Assembly (NCBI GenBank): GCA_021791345.1
Contig: JAJYWT010000159.1
Coordinates: 1-21,867 of the forward strand
Origin: a bacterium
Lineage (GTDB): Bacteria; Chloroflexota; Dormibacteria; UBA8260; Bog-877
Direction: 5' to 3'
Length of the DNA stretch: 21,867 nucleotides
Positions 5,288-12,978 of the stretch are shown one piece after another. The number at the start of each line of letters is the position of its first letter. Positions within the stretch are counted from its first letter, which is position 1. The notes under the pieces are model-generated. The model made no database searches, was not told where the DNA came from, and saw only the letters and a program-made list of their open reading frames with translations. The translations under genes were made by a program, and so were the position numbers.

Positions 5288-7198
5288 GTGGCCACCCTTC
5301 TCAGCCGTGCTCCAGGGGACGGGCCCTGGGAGACGCCCCTAGCTACCCCCCCTTCGGGAGAGGGCCAGGAGCTCGCCCTGCGCCAACTTTTGGCTCCCGA
5401 CGGCCTCAAGATCACGGCCGAGCCCCTGCGCCGGCTCGCCGACCGCGCGGTGATGGCCTATGAGCTCCGCTGGCGGCTTCCTCGGCTGGACGCACTCCCC
5501 TCCCGGGACGACATCTGGGCCGCCGCCGACGCCTACGGGGTCGCCGAGGCACTGGACGACGCTGTGATCCGAGCCCAGCTGAGGGTTGCCCACCGGGTGG
5601 CTCCGACCGGCGTGCTCATCAACCTCACGGCGCGCCGGCGGAGCCGGCCCGGGCTGGGAGCGCTGCTGGGAAGTCATCTCGAGGCCAACGGCATCCCCCG
5701 CTCCAGTGTCGTCTGGCAGCTCAGCGAGCAGGACGAGCTCGAGGTCGCCGCCCCCACGGCGGAGCTCGCCCTCGACCTTCGCCTCCGCGGGTACCGGGTG
5801 TCCCTCGCCGAGGTGGGTGAGGGGCGCATGCGGATTTCGGTCCTGGCCCGGGTCCACCCGGACCTGGTCCATGTGGACCGCAGCCTGGTCGAGGGGGTGG
5901 GGCACGATCCGGGGCTGGCCGCGGCCCTGCGGGGTCTTCTGGAGTTCTGCAAGGGGACCGGGGCCATTCTGGTCGCCGGCGGGGTGTCCACCAGAGCCGA
6001 ACTGGACCACCTCCTGGGGCTGGGGGTCGAGTACGGTCATGGGCCCCTGTTCGGAACGGTGCCGGTGGTCGCGGGCCCCGGGGCCAAGGAACTGGTGCTC
6101 CCCAAGCAGGTGCTGAGATTGGATGAGGCCGTCTCTCGCAGCCCCAGGCTCCGGGTGGCGATCTCCGAGCCGGCTTCGGACAGGCCCGCGCCGGAGCTTT
6201 CGCTCGCCGAGGCGCTGGGCCACGCGGCCCGCTCCTTTCAGGGGGAGCAGGACCCGCAACAGGTGCTGGAGACGGCGGCAGACCAACTGGAGCGGCTGGT
6301 GCCCTGCGACGGGCTGGCGATATACCAGGCGGACTGGGACGCGCTCCGCTTCCGACCACTTCTGGCCCGTTCCAGCGCCGAGCCCTCGTACGTGGCCGGG
6401 GTCATGGGGCACTCGTTCTCGCTGTCCGCGGGGATCACCGGGTGGGCCTTCGACCTCGGCACCCCTCAGCTGATCAACGACGCCGACTCCCACCCCGCCG
6501 CCGGGCACGTGCCGGGCACAGCGCCGGACGACGAGTCGATGCTGGTGATCCCCATGGTGGCCGGAGACCACCGCATCGGGGTGGTCAACGTGACCCGCTT
6601 CCGTCGCGACGCCTTCACCGCTCAGGAGCTGACCATGGCGACCCTGGTCGTGCACATGGCGGCCGCGGCCTGGCGCAACTCCCAGCTCTACTCCGAGCAG
6701 CTCCAGCACGCCATCACCGATCCCCTCACCGGCCTGCTCAACACGCGCTGGCTGAGGGACGCCGGGAGGCGCGAGCTGGCCCTGGCGGAGCGCTCGGGAC
6801 GGCAATTGATGTTGCTCATGATCGACCTGGACAAGTTCAAGAAGCTCAACGACAGCTGCGGGCACGCGGCCGGTGACTCAGTGCTCCGGGCGGTCGCCCT
6901 GGAGCTGCAGCGATGCGTCCGGGCCGAGGACGCGGCGGTGCGCTACGGCGGTGAGGAGTTCGTGCTCCTGCTCCACGACGCCGGCCCTGAGGGGGCACGC
7001 CGAGTTGCGCGTCAGCTGCGGACCCGCTTGGCGCGCATCCCCCTGCCTCCAGGCTCCGCCATCCCCAAGGTCACGGCGTCAGTCGGCATCGCTGCCTTTC
7101 CCGACCACGGCCGCACCGTGACCAAGCTGCTGCAGGAGGCGGACTCCGCCATGTACGCCGCCAAGCGACGGGGGGGCAACCGGGCCGTCCGGGCCTGA
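5288..7198 (+). CDS. EAL(degenerate)-GAF-GGDEF protein, probable diguanylate cyclase
   Basis: A 636-residue cytoplasmic protein. Residues about 30-265 are an EAL-like barrel: AYELRWR at 57-63, LINLT at 110-114, DLVHVDRSLV at 192-201, VAGGVSTRAELDHL and EYGHGPLFG. Most catalytic residues are lost: the DDFGTG loop is AEVGEG (174-179), the AEGVE motif is AGGVS, and the KID lysine is His. Residues 305-465 form a GAF domain. Residues 475-632 are a full GGDEF domain: DPLTGLLN at 478-485, DLDKFKKLND at 513-522, RYGGEEF at 552-558, and an RxxD inhibitory site (545-548) five residues ahead. It should make c-di-GMP from GTP, with product inhibition; the EAL part would be a sensor or binding module. The order is the reverse of the usual GGDEF-EAL. 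GTG start at 5288 has no SD. Confidence 0.9.
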   Translation: MATLLSRAPGDGPWETPLATPPSGEGQELALRQLLAPDGLKITAEPLRRLADRAVMAYELRWRLPRLDALPSRDDIWAAADAYGVAEALDDAVIRAQLRVAHRVAPTGVLINLTARRRSRPGLGALLGSHLEANGIPRSSVVWQLSEQDELEVAAPTAELALDLRLRGYRVSLAEVGEGRMRISVLARVHPDLVHVDRSLVEGVGHDPGLAAALRGLLEFCKGTGAILVAGGVSTRAELDHLLGLGVEYGHGPLFGTVPVVAGPGAKELVLPKQVLRLDEAVSRSPRLRVAISEPASDRPAPELSLAEALGHAARSFQGEQDPQQVLETAADQLERLVPCDGLAIYQADWDALRFRPLLARSSAEPSYVAGVMGHSFSLSAGITGWAFDLGTPQLINDADSHPAAGHVPGTAPDDESMLVIPMVAGDHRIGVVNVTRFRRDAFTAQELTMATLVVHMAAAAWRNSQLYSEQLQHAITDPLTGLLNTRWLRDAGRRELALAERSGRQLMLLMIDLDKFKKLNDSCGHAAGDSVLRAVALELQRCVRAEDAAVRYGGEEFVLLLHDAGPEGARRVARQLRTRLARIPLPPGSAIPKVTASVGIAAFPDHGRTVTKLLQEADSAMYAAKRRGGNRAVRA

Positions 7199-7201
7199 GT
7201 A

Positions 7202-7684
7202 TCAGGGGATCGGATCGGCGAGAAGGTCGTCCAGCGCCCGCTCCACGGCCCCCAGAACGGTGAGGAGAGACTCGAGCTCAGACTGGGTGAATCGGGACAG
7301 CACCCGGCCCACCACCTCCCGCTTGAAGCCGGCCGCCGCGCGGACCTCGGCCTCTCCCTTCTCAGTGAGCTGGACGTGGACCAGACGCCGGTCCTCGGCG
7401 TCTCTGGACCGGGTGGTGAGGCCCTGCTCCTCCAGCCGGTCAAGCATCAGGCTGGCAGAGGGCATGCTCACCTGGAGCCGCTCCGCCAGCTGCCCCACGG
7501 TGAGCGGCCCGACGCCCTGCAGTGACCTCAGGAGGTGGAGCTGATGGAGGGACAGGCCCCGCCGGTCCATATGGGTGGTCGCCCCCTGCCTCCATTGGCG
7601 GCAGGCCAGCCGATCCAGGCCCTCCATGGCCTGCTCCCGCAGCAGGCCGTGGGAGCCGGACTGGGCCGTCGTCCCCGCAGCCAT
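7202..7684 (-). CDS. MarR-family regulator of the adjacent efflux pump
   Basis: A 160-residue MarR protein. The DNA-binding part is clear: LSLHQLHLLRSLQGVGPLTVGQLAERL, recognition helix SMPSASLMLDRLEEQGL, then the wing DAEDRRLVHVQLTEKGE with the conserved DxR. The C-terminal helices complete the dimer interface. The ATG at 7684 follows the efflux-pump stop by one base, so the two are cotranscribed and coupled; the open frame extends upstream to 7732, inside the pump gene, and that longer start is unlikely. It converges with the GGDEF gene with only three bases between the stops. By analogy with emrR/marR pairs, it probably represses the pump promoter at 9396-9423 and is relieved by pump substrates. 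Confidence 0.9.
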   Translation of the reverse strand: MAAGTTAQSGSHGLLREQAMEGLDRLACRQWRQGATTHMDRRGLSLHQLHLLRSLQGVGPLTVGQLAERLQVSMPSASLMLDRLEEQGLTTRSRDAEDRRLVHVQLTEKGEAEVRAAAGFKREVVGRVLSRFTQSELESLLTVLGAVERALDDLLADPIP

Positions 7685-7685
7685 C

Positions 7686-9344
7686 TCAGTGCACCGTCGC
7701 CAGCTCGGCCGTCTCTGCGTCCGGCTCCGCACCCGGTGCCGGCTGGGCAGCCGGTCCCATGTGGGTGCGCAGCGGCACCTCCCGCATGAACAGGCTGGCG
7801 ATCACCGCCAGGACCGTCGCTCCCACCCCCAGCCAGAAGCTTCCCCCGATGGCCTGCGCCAAGCTCTGGTGGATGGCGAAGACGATGGCCGGGATGAGGT
7901 GCTGCAATGGAGCCGGCAGCACGTGCTGCAGCTGGAGCCCCAGGTTGCCCACCCCGGTGAGGCTGCTGCCGCCGTCACTGCTGAAGTGGGAGTACAGCTG
8001 GGAAGGCACCCCGCCCTTGGCCAGGTTCTTGGGCAGCTGGGAGCTGAAGCTGGAGGCCAGATAGGTGCCGGCCACCGCCAGCCCGATCGAGCCCCCGACC
8101 TGCCGGAAGAAGGTCAGGTTGCTGGTGGCCACCCCGATGAGCCGCTGGGGCACGGCGTTCTGCACGACCACGGTGTAGGCGGACATCGAGGGGCCGATGC
8201 CCACGCCCATGATCAGCATCCAGCTCCAGAGCGTCCAGTCGGAGGTGGTGGCGTTGAGCTGGGTCATGAGCAGCATGCCGACCCCGGCAACCACCATGGC
8301 CCCCACCAGCATCCACTTGTACTTGCCGGTTCGGCTGATCACCAGGCCAGCCAGGATGCTGGTGCCCATGAGCCCCACGAGCAGCGGCCAGAGCATGTAA
8401 CCAGAGGCGGTGGCGCTGATCCCGCGGGAGGCCTGGTAATACCGGGGAAGGAAGATCACCCCGATGAAGAAGGCGAAGGAGAGGAGGAACATGGCCGCCT
8501 GGGAGGACCAGTAGGTGCGGATCCGGAACAGGTCCAGGGGCACGATCGGCTCCGGCACCCGAGCCTCGATGAGGACGAACACCACCGCCAGCACCGCGGA
8601 GAGGGCGAGTAGCCCACCCACCTGCCAGGTGATCCAGCCCACCGCCTGACCCGAGGTGTTGGTGAGCCCCTTCTCGGTGAGCCCCACCAGGAGGGGGACC
8701 ACCGCCGCGGTGAACACCGCGGTCCCCAGGAAGTCGATCTTGGGCCGCGGCCCGTCGGAGCGGTGGTTGGGGAGGATGGCGCCGATCACCGCCAGGGCCA
8801 CGATCCCGATCGGCACGTTGACGTAGAAGACCCAGTGCCAGCTGATGTTGTCGGTGATGAAGCCGCCGAGGAAGGGACCCACCAGGAAGGAGACCCCGAA
8901 CACCGCCCCGAAAAAGCCCTGGTACTTGCCCCGCTCCCGGGGGGTGAAGAGGTCCCCGATAACCGCCAGGGAGATGGGGAAGAGGGCACCGGCACCGAGC
9001 CCCTGAAGGCCGCGGAAGGCGATCAGCTCGCCCATGTTCTGGGAGAGGCCGGAGAGGGCGGAGCCGACCAGGAAGAGCGAGATCCCGATGATCAGCATCA
9101 CCTTGCGCCCGAAGATGTCCGAGAGCTTGCCGTACACCGGCACGGTCACCGTGCTGGTGAGCAGGTAGGCGGTCACCACCCACACGTAGACGCTGTTGCC
9201 CCCGAGGTCGGTCACGATGGTGGGGAGGGCGGTCCCCACCACGGTCTGGTCGAGCGCTGAGAGAAACAGCCCCAGCATCACCGCGCCGACGATGGCCAGA
9301 CGCGCGCGCTGGGAGAGCATGACCGAGGGGTGCACCGAATCCAT
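7686..9344 (-). CDS. MFS multidrug efflux transporter, DHA2 / EmrB-QacA type (14 TM)
   Basis: A 552-residue inner-membrane drug:H+ antiporter. TM1 carries the ALDQTVVGTALPTI motif typical of the 14-helix DHA2 group. Motif A (GKLSDIFGRK) lies between TM2 and TM3, and the antiporter motif C (SFLVGPFLGG) is in TM5. A large hydrophilic loop of about 45 residues, with SSFSSQLPKNLAKGG, sits before the last helix, and the C-tail is acidic and Pro/Ala-rich. I chose ATG 9344, ten bases after AAGAGG; a GTG at 9377 with GAGG six bases upstream is the alternative and adds 11 residues without family similarity. The gene is followed by its MarR regulator after one base and preceded by a promoter with operator-like repeats. 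Substrate unknown. Confidence 0.93.
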   Translation of the reverse strand: MDSVHPSVMLSQRARLAIVGAVMLGLFLSALDQTVVGTALPTIVTDLGGNSVYVWVVTAYLLTSTVTVPVYGKLSDIFGRKVMLIIGISLFLVGSALSGLSQNMGELIAFRGLQGLGAGALFPISLAVIGDLFTPRERGKYQGFFGAVFGVSFLVGPFLGGFITDNISWHWVFYVNVPIGIVALAVIGAILPNHRSDGPRPKIDFLGTAVFTAAVVPLLVGLTEKGLTNTSGQAVGWITWQVGGLLALSAVLAVVFVLIEARVPEPIVPLDLFRIRTYWSSQAAMFLLSFAFFIGVIFLPRYYQASRGISATASGYMLWPLLVGLMGTSILAGLVISRTGKYKWMLVGAMVVAGVGMLLMTQLNATTSDWTLWSWMLIMGVGIGPSMSAYTVVVQNAVPQRLIGVATSNLTFFRQVGGSIGLAVAGTYLASSFSSQLPKNLAKGGVPSQLYSHFSSDGGSSLTGVGNLGLQLQHVLPAPLQHLIPAIVFAIHQSLAQAIGGSFWLGVGATVLAVIASLFMREVPLRTHMGPAAQPAPGAEPDAETAELATVH

Positions 9345-9354
9345 CAGGGGGGGA

Positions 9355-9360
9355 CCTCTT
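9355..9360 (-). promoter_or_regulatory. SD sequence AAGAGG that favours the ATG start of the efflux pump
   Basis: AAGAGG on the minus strand is ten bases before ATG 9344. The competing GTG 9377 has GAGG at 9387-9384. The two starts cannot be separated firmly from sequence alone. Confidence 0.4.
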
Positions 9361-9391
9361 GACTCCACCGACCCCACGGCCGGCCTCGGAT

Positions 9392-9421
9392 AAAGATTAG
9401 CTCAGGACAAATCTTTTTGTC
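9392..9421. promoter_or_regulatory. Two overlapping inverted repeats, candidate MarR operator
   Basis: AAAGATT (9392-9398) and AATCTTT (9410-9416) are perfect 7-bp arms 11 bases apart. GACAAA (9406-9411) and TTTGTC (9416-9421) are perfect 6-bp arms 4 bases apart. Together they span from just past the -10 into the -35, so binding of a MarR dimer would block RNA polymerase. Binding by the downstream MarR protein is inference. Confidence 0.55.
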
Positions 9422-9423
9422 AA
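9396..9423 (-). promoter_or_regulatory. Promoter of the efflux pump-marR operon
   Basis: On the minus strand a perfect TTGACA -35 (9423-9418) is followed 16 bases later by GCTAAT (9401-9396), a 4/6 match to the -10 consensus. It is the only AT-rich patch in the neighbourhood, sits just upstream of the pump gene and overlaps two inverted repeats. Confidence 0.7.
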
Positions 9424-9425
9424 GC

Positions 9426-11597
9426 CTAACCTAAGTGGTGCGCCGGCACCCGGAGGCGGCGAGCCCCGGCGAGCGGGAGGGGGCGGCCAAGGAGGTAGCC
9501 CTGGCCCAGTCCGACACCCAGTGAGCGCAGCTGCGCCAGCTCCCTGTGGTTCTCGATGCCCTCGGCGATGAGCCGGAAGCCGCTGCGCTCGGCGAAGTGC
9601 TGCATCCCCGCTGCCAGCGCCTCGCGCGCCGGGTCCCGCTCCATCCCCTGGACCAAGCTCAGGTCCAGCTTCACGAAGCTCGGCCTCAGCTCCAGGATGT
9701 GGCGGAGGCTGGAGTAGCCCGCCCCGGCATCGTCAACGGCCAGGCGGACCCGGGGCCCGAGGTCGGCCACGGCGGTCCGGAGCTCGTCATAATCCGCCAC
9801 CTGGCTGTGCTCGGTGATCTCCACCACCACATCGTGCCGCCGACGCTGTAGGAGGCGCCCCAGCTCCCCGCCGGCGGACACCAGGACCTCCGGAGACACG
9901 TTCAGGGAGAGGAACTGTCCCGGCTGCAGCAGCGATGTCCCCTGGCGCAGAGCGAGGCCCAGAGTGGCCAGCTCCAGCTCTCGCTGGATCCCGGCCCGGG
10001 CAGCCGCCCGGAAGGCAGCGTCGGGGGCCAGCTCCTCGGCGAAGCGGGTGAGCGCCTCGTAGCCCACCAGCTCCCCCTCGGCCAGGTCGACGATCGGCTG
10101 GAAGACGGGGTGGAAGTCGCGCTCATCGAGGGCCCGGCGCACCGCCACCTCCAGCCGCCCCCCAGTCGCCCCCCGGTCGAGGAGCGGCGCCATCGGCCCG
10201 CCCAGAGCCGTGGCGAAGTCGGTGAGGGAGGGAAGCAGCTCCAGGAGACGTTCGCTGGCCGCCTCTGCCTCGCACCCGCCGACGCCGGCCACCAGCAGAC
10301 CCACCGCCTTCCCGCGGTGGCGGATGGGGGCGTAGGCGAAGGCCTCGATCCCCATCCGGCTGAAGGTCAGCCAGTATTCGCGCAGGCCGGGGTCTTCCGT
10401 CTGGCGGGCGGCGGCATTGGTGTTCTCGATCCACGGGCCGACCGCGGCCCGGGCGGTGAGGTCGCGAGAGCGCTCCTCCGGAAGTCGGCGGCCGACCGGG
10501 GCGGGGTAGTCCTCCGGCTGGGGTGGGTAGGAGGCGACCGGGACCGCTCCCTCATCCCCTCCGATCGCGATCACGTGGGCTGCGGCGATGCCGTGGAGCC
10601 GGACCAGCTCCCGGCAGACGCGCAGACCGGCGGCGGCGGGGTCCCCGCCACCACCCGTTCCCTGGACCATCTGCCGCAGCAGCTCTCGCTCCGCAACCTC
10701 CAGCACCAGCATCCGGTGCTCAGCCGAGTACATGTGCGAGGAGAGAACCCCGATGAGCAGGCCCACCCCGGCCGCCGTCTCCAGCCAGCCCAACCCACCG
10801 CCCAGGGAGCCGCCGCCTCCTCCCGCCAGGTCTACCAGAAGGCCGTCCACCGCCAGGATCCCGGTGACCAGCGTCCATCTCTCGGTGGGGCTGAGGGCGG
10901 ACCAGCGGCCTACGACCACGGTCAGGAGGACCCCCGAGGCCGCCAGGGCGAGCCAGCCGGAGTCCACCTCGGGGCCAAAGTCCCCGACCCTGCTGATGAG
11001 CACGGCGCCTAAGAGCGCGGTCCCGCCCACGACGACGCCCAGCGACACGGCCACCAGGGCATAGACCGGTGTGCTGCGCCGCAGCCGCTGGGCGGCCCAC
11101 TCCCAGGGCCTCCCGGGGGTGCCCAGGGAGAGCGCCAGCCCCACTGCCATGGCGAGGTACCAGGCCAGGCGGGCGGAGATAAAGCCGGTTCCCACCCGCA
11201 CGCCCGGCGCGTACGCTGTGGCCCAGGCGACGGCCATCGCCGTGAGCACGAGGTAGGTGCCGCAGAGTCCCAGCTGCCGGGGTCCGGGCCGGCCCAGCAA
11301 GTGCTCCTCGAAGAGGAGCAGGCTCACCAGTCCGCAGCCGGTGGCCAGCGCCGAGGCGTAGATCTGCTCCCCGGTCGCGCCGCCGGGCAGGGCCAGGCGG
11401 TCCAGTGGGATCGATGCCAGGCCCGCCGCTCCCAGGAGGAGCGCGGCGTGGGCGGCAGAGTCCTCGCCCAGCCATCGGGACGGTATCCGACCAGGACCGT
11501 CGCGGGCCTCCGCGGAGCTCACCAGGCCCTCGGCTGCGATCTGGACATGGCCCGACACTAGGTCACCCGGCTGGATTGGGCGGTCACAGGGCGGCAA
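9426..11597 (-). CDS. Membrane-anchored GAF-EAL c-di-GMP phosphodiesterase
   Basis: Up to 723 residues. About eight hydrophobic segments lie between 50 and 290 (near 50-65, 82-98, 110-130, 142-160, 178-200, 213-230, 243-258 and 272-288). A GAF-like region spans 305-470 and an EAL domain 480-715. The EAL domain keeps its active-site residues: GYEALTRF (EAL at 514-516), SLNVSPE, EITE at 593-596, the DDAGAG loop (Asp622, Asp623), FVKLD with Lys643, AEGIE at 678-682 and LGQGYLLGRPLP. It should hydrolyse c-di-GMP to pGpG. No GGDEF domain is present. The start is uncertain: TTG 11597 has no SD, GTG 11558 is possible, and GTG 11522 has GAGG five bases upstream and is attractive. It follows the J-domain gene. 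Confidence 0.88.
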   Translation of the reverse strand: MPPCDRPIQPGDLVSGHVQIAAEGLVSSAEARDGPGRIPSRWLGEDSAAHAALLLGAAGLASIPLDRLALPGGATGEQIYASALATGCGLVSLLLFEEHLLGRPGPRQLGLCGTYLVLTAMAVAWATAYAPGVRVGTGFISARLAWYLAMAVGLALSLGTPGRPWEWAAQRLRRSTPVYALVAVSLGVVVGGTALLGAVLISRVGDFGPEVDSGWLALAASGVLLTVVVGRWSALSPTERWTLVTGILAVDGLLVDLAGGGGGSLGGGLGWLETAAGVGLLIGVLSSHMYSAEHRMLVLEVAERELLRQMVQGTGGGGDPAAAGLRVCRELVRLHGIAAAHVIAIGGDEGAVPVASYPPQPEDYPAPVGRRLPEERSRDLTARAAVGPWIENTNAAARQTEDPGLREYWLTFSRMGIEAFAYAPIRHRGKAVGLLVAGVGGCEAEAASERLLELLPSLTDFATALGGPMAPLLDRGATGGRLEVAVRRALDERDFHPVFQPIVDLAEGELVGYEALTRFAEELAPDAAFRAAARAGIQRELELATLGLALRQGTSLLQPGQFLSLNVSPEVLVSAGGELGRLLQRRRHDVVVEITEHSQVADYDELRTAVADLGPRVRLAVDDAGAGYSSLRHILELRPSFVKLDLSLVQGMERDPAREALAAGMQHFAERSGFRLIAEGIENHRELAQLRSLGVGLGQGYLLGRPLPLAGARRLRVPAHHLG

Positions 11598-11618
11598 AGT
11601 TGGCGTGACGCCCGGGGG

Positions 11619-12947
11619 CTAGTGGAGGCCGACAGTCACTCCAAATCCAACCGCCCGTTCCAGAGCTTGCTCGGCCGCGGCTTTGGCCACCGGCCCCTCC
11701 TCGGCGCCGGTCAGGCGTACGGTGACCAGGTTGCCCTTGAGGGAAACCAGCTCTCCCGGTCCTCCTTCCAGGGCGGCGATCACCAGGGCCATCAGGCGGG
11801 CCGCGTGGTCGCCGAGCCTTCGGTCCCGGCCACACTCCGCTCCGGCATCCCCCCAGGGGAGCCGGTCCGGGACCACCCCGGCGACCAGCCATTCGAAGGC
11901 CGTGGCGAAGCGCCGGAGCTCCGCCGCCCCGGGGGTGTCCCACGCCACCGTGTCCAGTGAGGAGCCCCAGAGCGGCTCATGGTGGTCGGCGCGTGGGCGG
12001 CGTCCGGCAAGAAAGCGCAGGAGGGCGGGGGACGCGCCCCCAGCGCGGTGGTGGTCGAACCACCCCGCCGCCAGTGCCCCCCGAAGGTCGCGGTCGTCGC
12101 TGTAGGCCGCCGCAAGGATCACGGAGGGAGGGGGGACGAGCAGCTTCCCCAGGTGGGAGCCACGCCGAGAGGCGGCCTCCGCCCGGTCGCGAGGGCGGGG
12201 CTCCTGGAGCTGGGTAAGGCCCGCCGGATGCGGAAGGTTGAGCTCGAAGCCGCGAAGGGAAAGGCGGCCCATCAGAAGCAGCTCCCGCCGGTAGGGGACC
12301 TCGCCCGGGGAGCCGATTCCCGTCGTTGCCCAGGCGCCCAGGCACCGCCTCACCTGGTCGAGTTTCCAGACCCCCTCATCGTCCACGCCCCTCCCCGCCT
12401 CAGCACGCTCCTCGAACGGCACCTCGATACCCACCATCGCCGCCAGCCGGCCCCGCTCGATGAAGGGGAGACCGGAGAGTGCCTCGCGCACCTCCCGGTG
12501 CGGCGGGAGGTCGCCGATCAGAAGTGCCGGCGCGGCTCCCAGCTCCACCTGGGCCGCGAACTGGGCCAGGCTGAGGTCCCAGCCCCCTCCCGGGACAGCT
12601 ATGTGGAGGTCCCCGGGGCCGGCCCGGAGCAGCACCCCGGCCACCGGGCCGAAAGGCCATGAGGGGGCCCGCCGCGGCCGCTTGGGAGCCACCGGCTGCC
12701 GCCTGAGGTCGTAGGCGGCGCGACGCTCGGGGGTGCCGACCAGCGCCCAGGCCGCCTGCAGCCTGGTGAACAGCCGAGTGGCCCGCTCCTCCTCCAACCT
12801 GGTCGTCTCGTGGCGCTGGGCCTGGACATCGGGATGGAGCTCCCTGGCCCTAGCGCGGTACTGCCTTCTAAGCTCGTTCCAGCTGTCTGTGGGCTGGGCG
12901 CCCAGCACCTCGTAGGCGTCGAACTCGACCCGGGGGCGTGGCGACAT
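11619..12947 (-). CDS. J-domain (DnaJ-like) protein with a long unknown C-terminal region
   Basis: A 442-residue protein. Residues 8-85 form a J-domain: DAYEVLGAQPTDSWNELRRQYRA, then ELHPDVQ with HPD at 38-40, then an AAWALVGTPERRAAYD helix IV end. This domain stimulates an Hsp70 ATPase. There is no Gly/Phe-rich linker, zinc-finger or DnaJ C-terminal barrel. Instead a basic linker (KRPRRAP) leads to about 340 residues I cannot assign. They include a region of short strands (about 100-180) and mixed helix segments with DDRDLRGALAAGWFDHH. No membrane segment is seen. ATG 12947 has GGGAG eight bases upstream. Gaps are 31 bases to the upstream ccdA-like gene and 21 bases to the TTG of the EAL gene. 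A client-specific co-chaperone is a plausible guess, nothing more. Confidence 0.8.
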   Translation of the reverse strand: MSPRPRVEFDAYEVLGAQPTDSWNELRRQYRARARELHPDVQAQRHETTRLEEERATRLFTRLQAAWALVGTPERRAAYDLRRQPVAPKRPRRAPSWPFGPVAGVLLRAGPGDLHIAVPGGGWDLSLAQFAAQVELGAAPALLIGDLPPHREVREALSGLPFIERGRLAAMVGIEVPFEERAEAGRGVDDEGVWKLDQVRRCLGAWATTGIGSPGEVPYRRELLLMGRLSLRGFELNLPHPAGLTQLQEPRPRDRAEAASRRGSHLGKLLVPPPSVILAAAYSDDRDLRGALAAGWFDHHRAGGASPALLRFLAGRRPRADHHEPLWGSSLDTVAWDTPGAAELRRFATAFEWLVAGVVPDRLPWGDAGAECGRDRRLGDHAARLMALVIAALEGGPGELVSLKGNLVTVRLTGAEEGPVAKAAAEQALERAVGFGVTVGLH

Positions 12948-12978
12948 CAGGGGCGCTCCCCTGTGGGATGGGCCAGGT

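Noticed and set aside
5339..6865. Long open frame on the minus strand, opposite the EAL-GAF-GGDEF gene
   Set aside because: It is a shadow of a gene with clear domains on the plus strand. Its Pro/Gly/His/Arg-rich translation has no motifs; such frames are expected at this GC content.
7685..7732. N-terminal extension of the second MarR protein to 7732
   Set aside because: It overlaps the 3' end of the pump gene and adds a basic stretch without family similarity; ATG 7684 follows the pump stop by one base.
7575..8612. Plus-strand open frame opposite the efflux transporter, rich in His, Gln and Gly
   Set aside because: It is the reverse image of transmembrane codons. The 14-helix transporter is unambiguous on the other strand.
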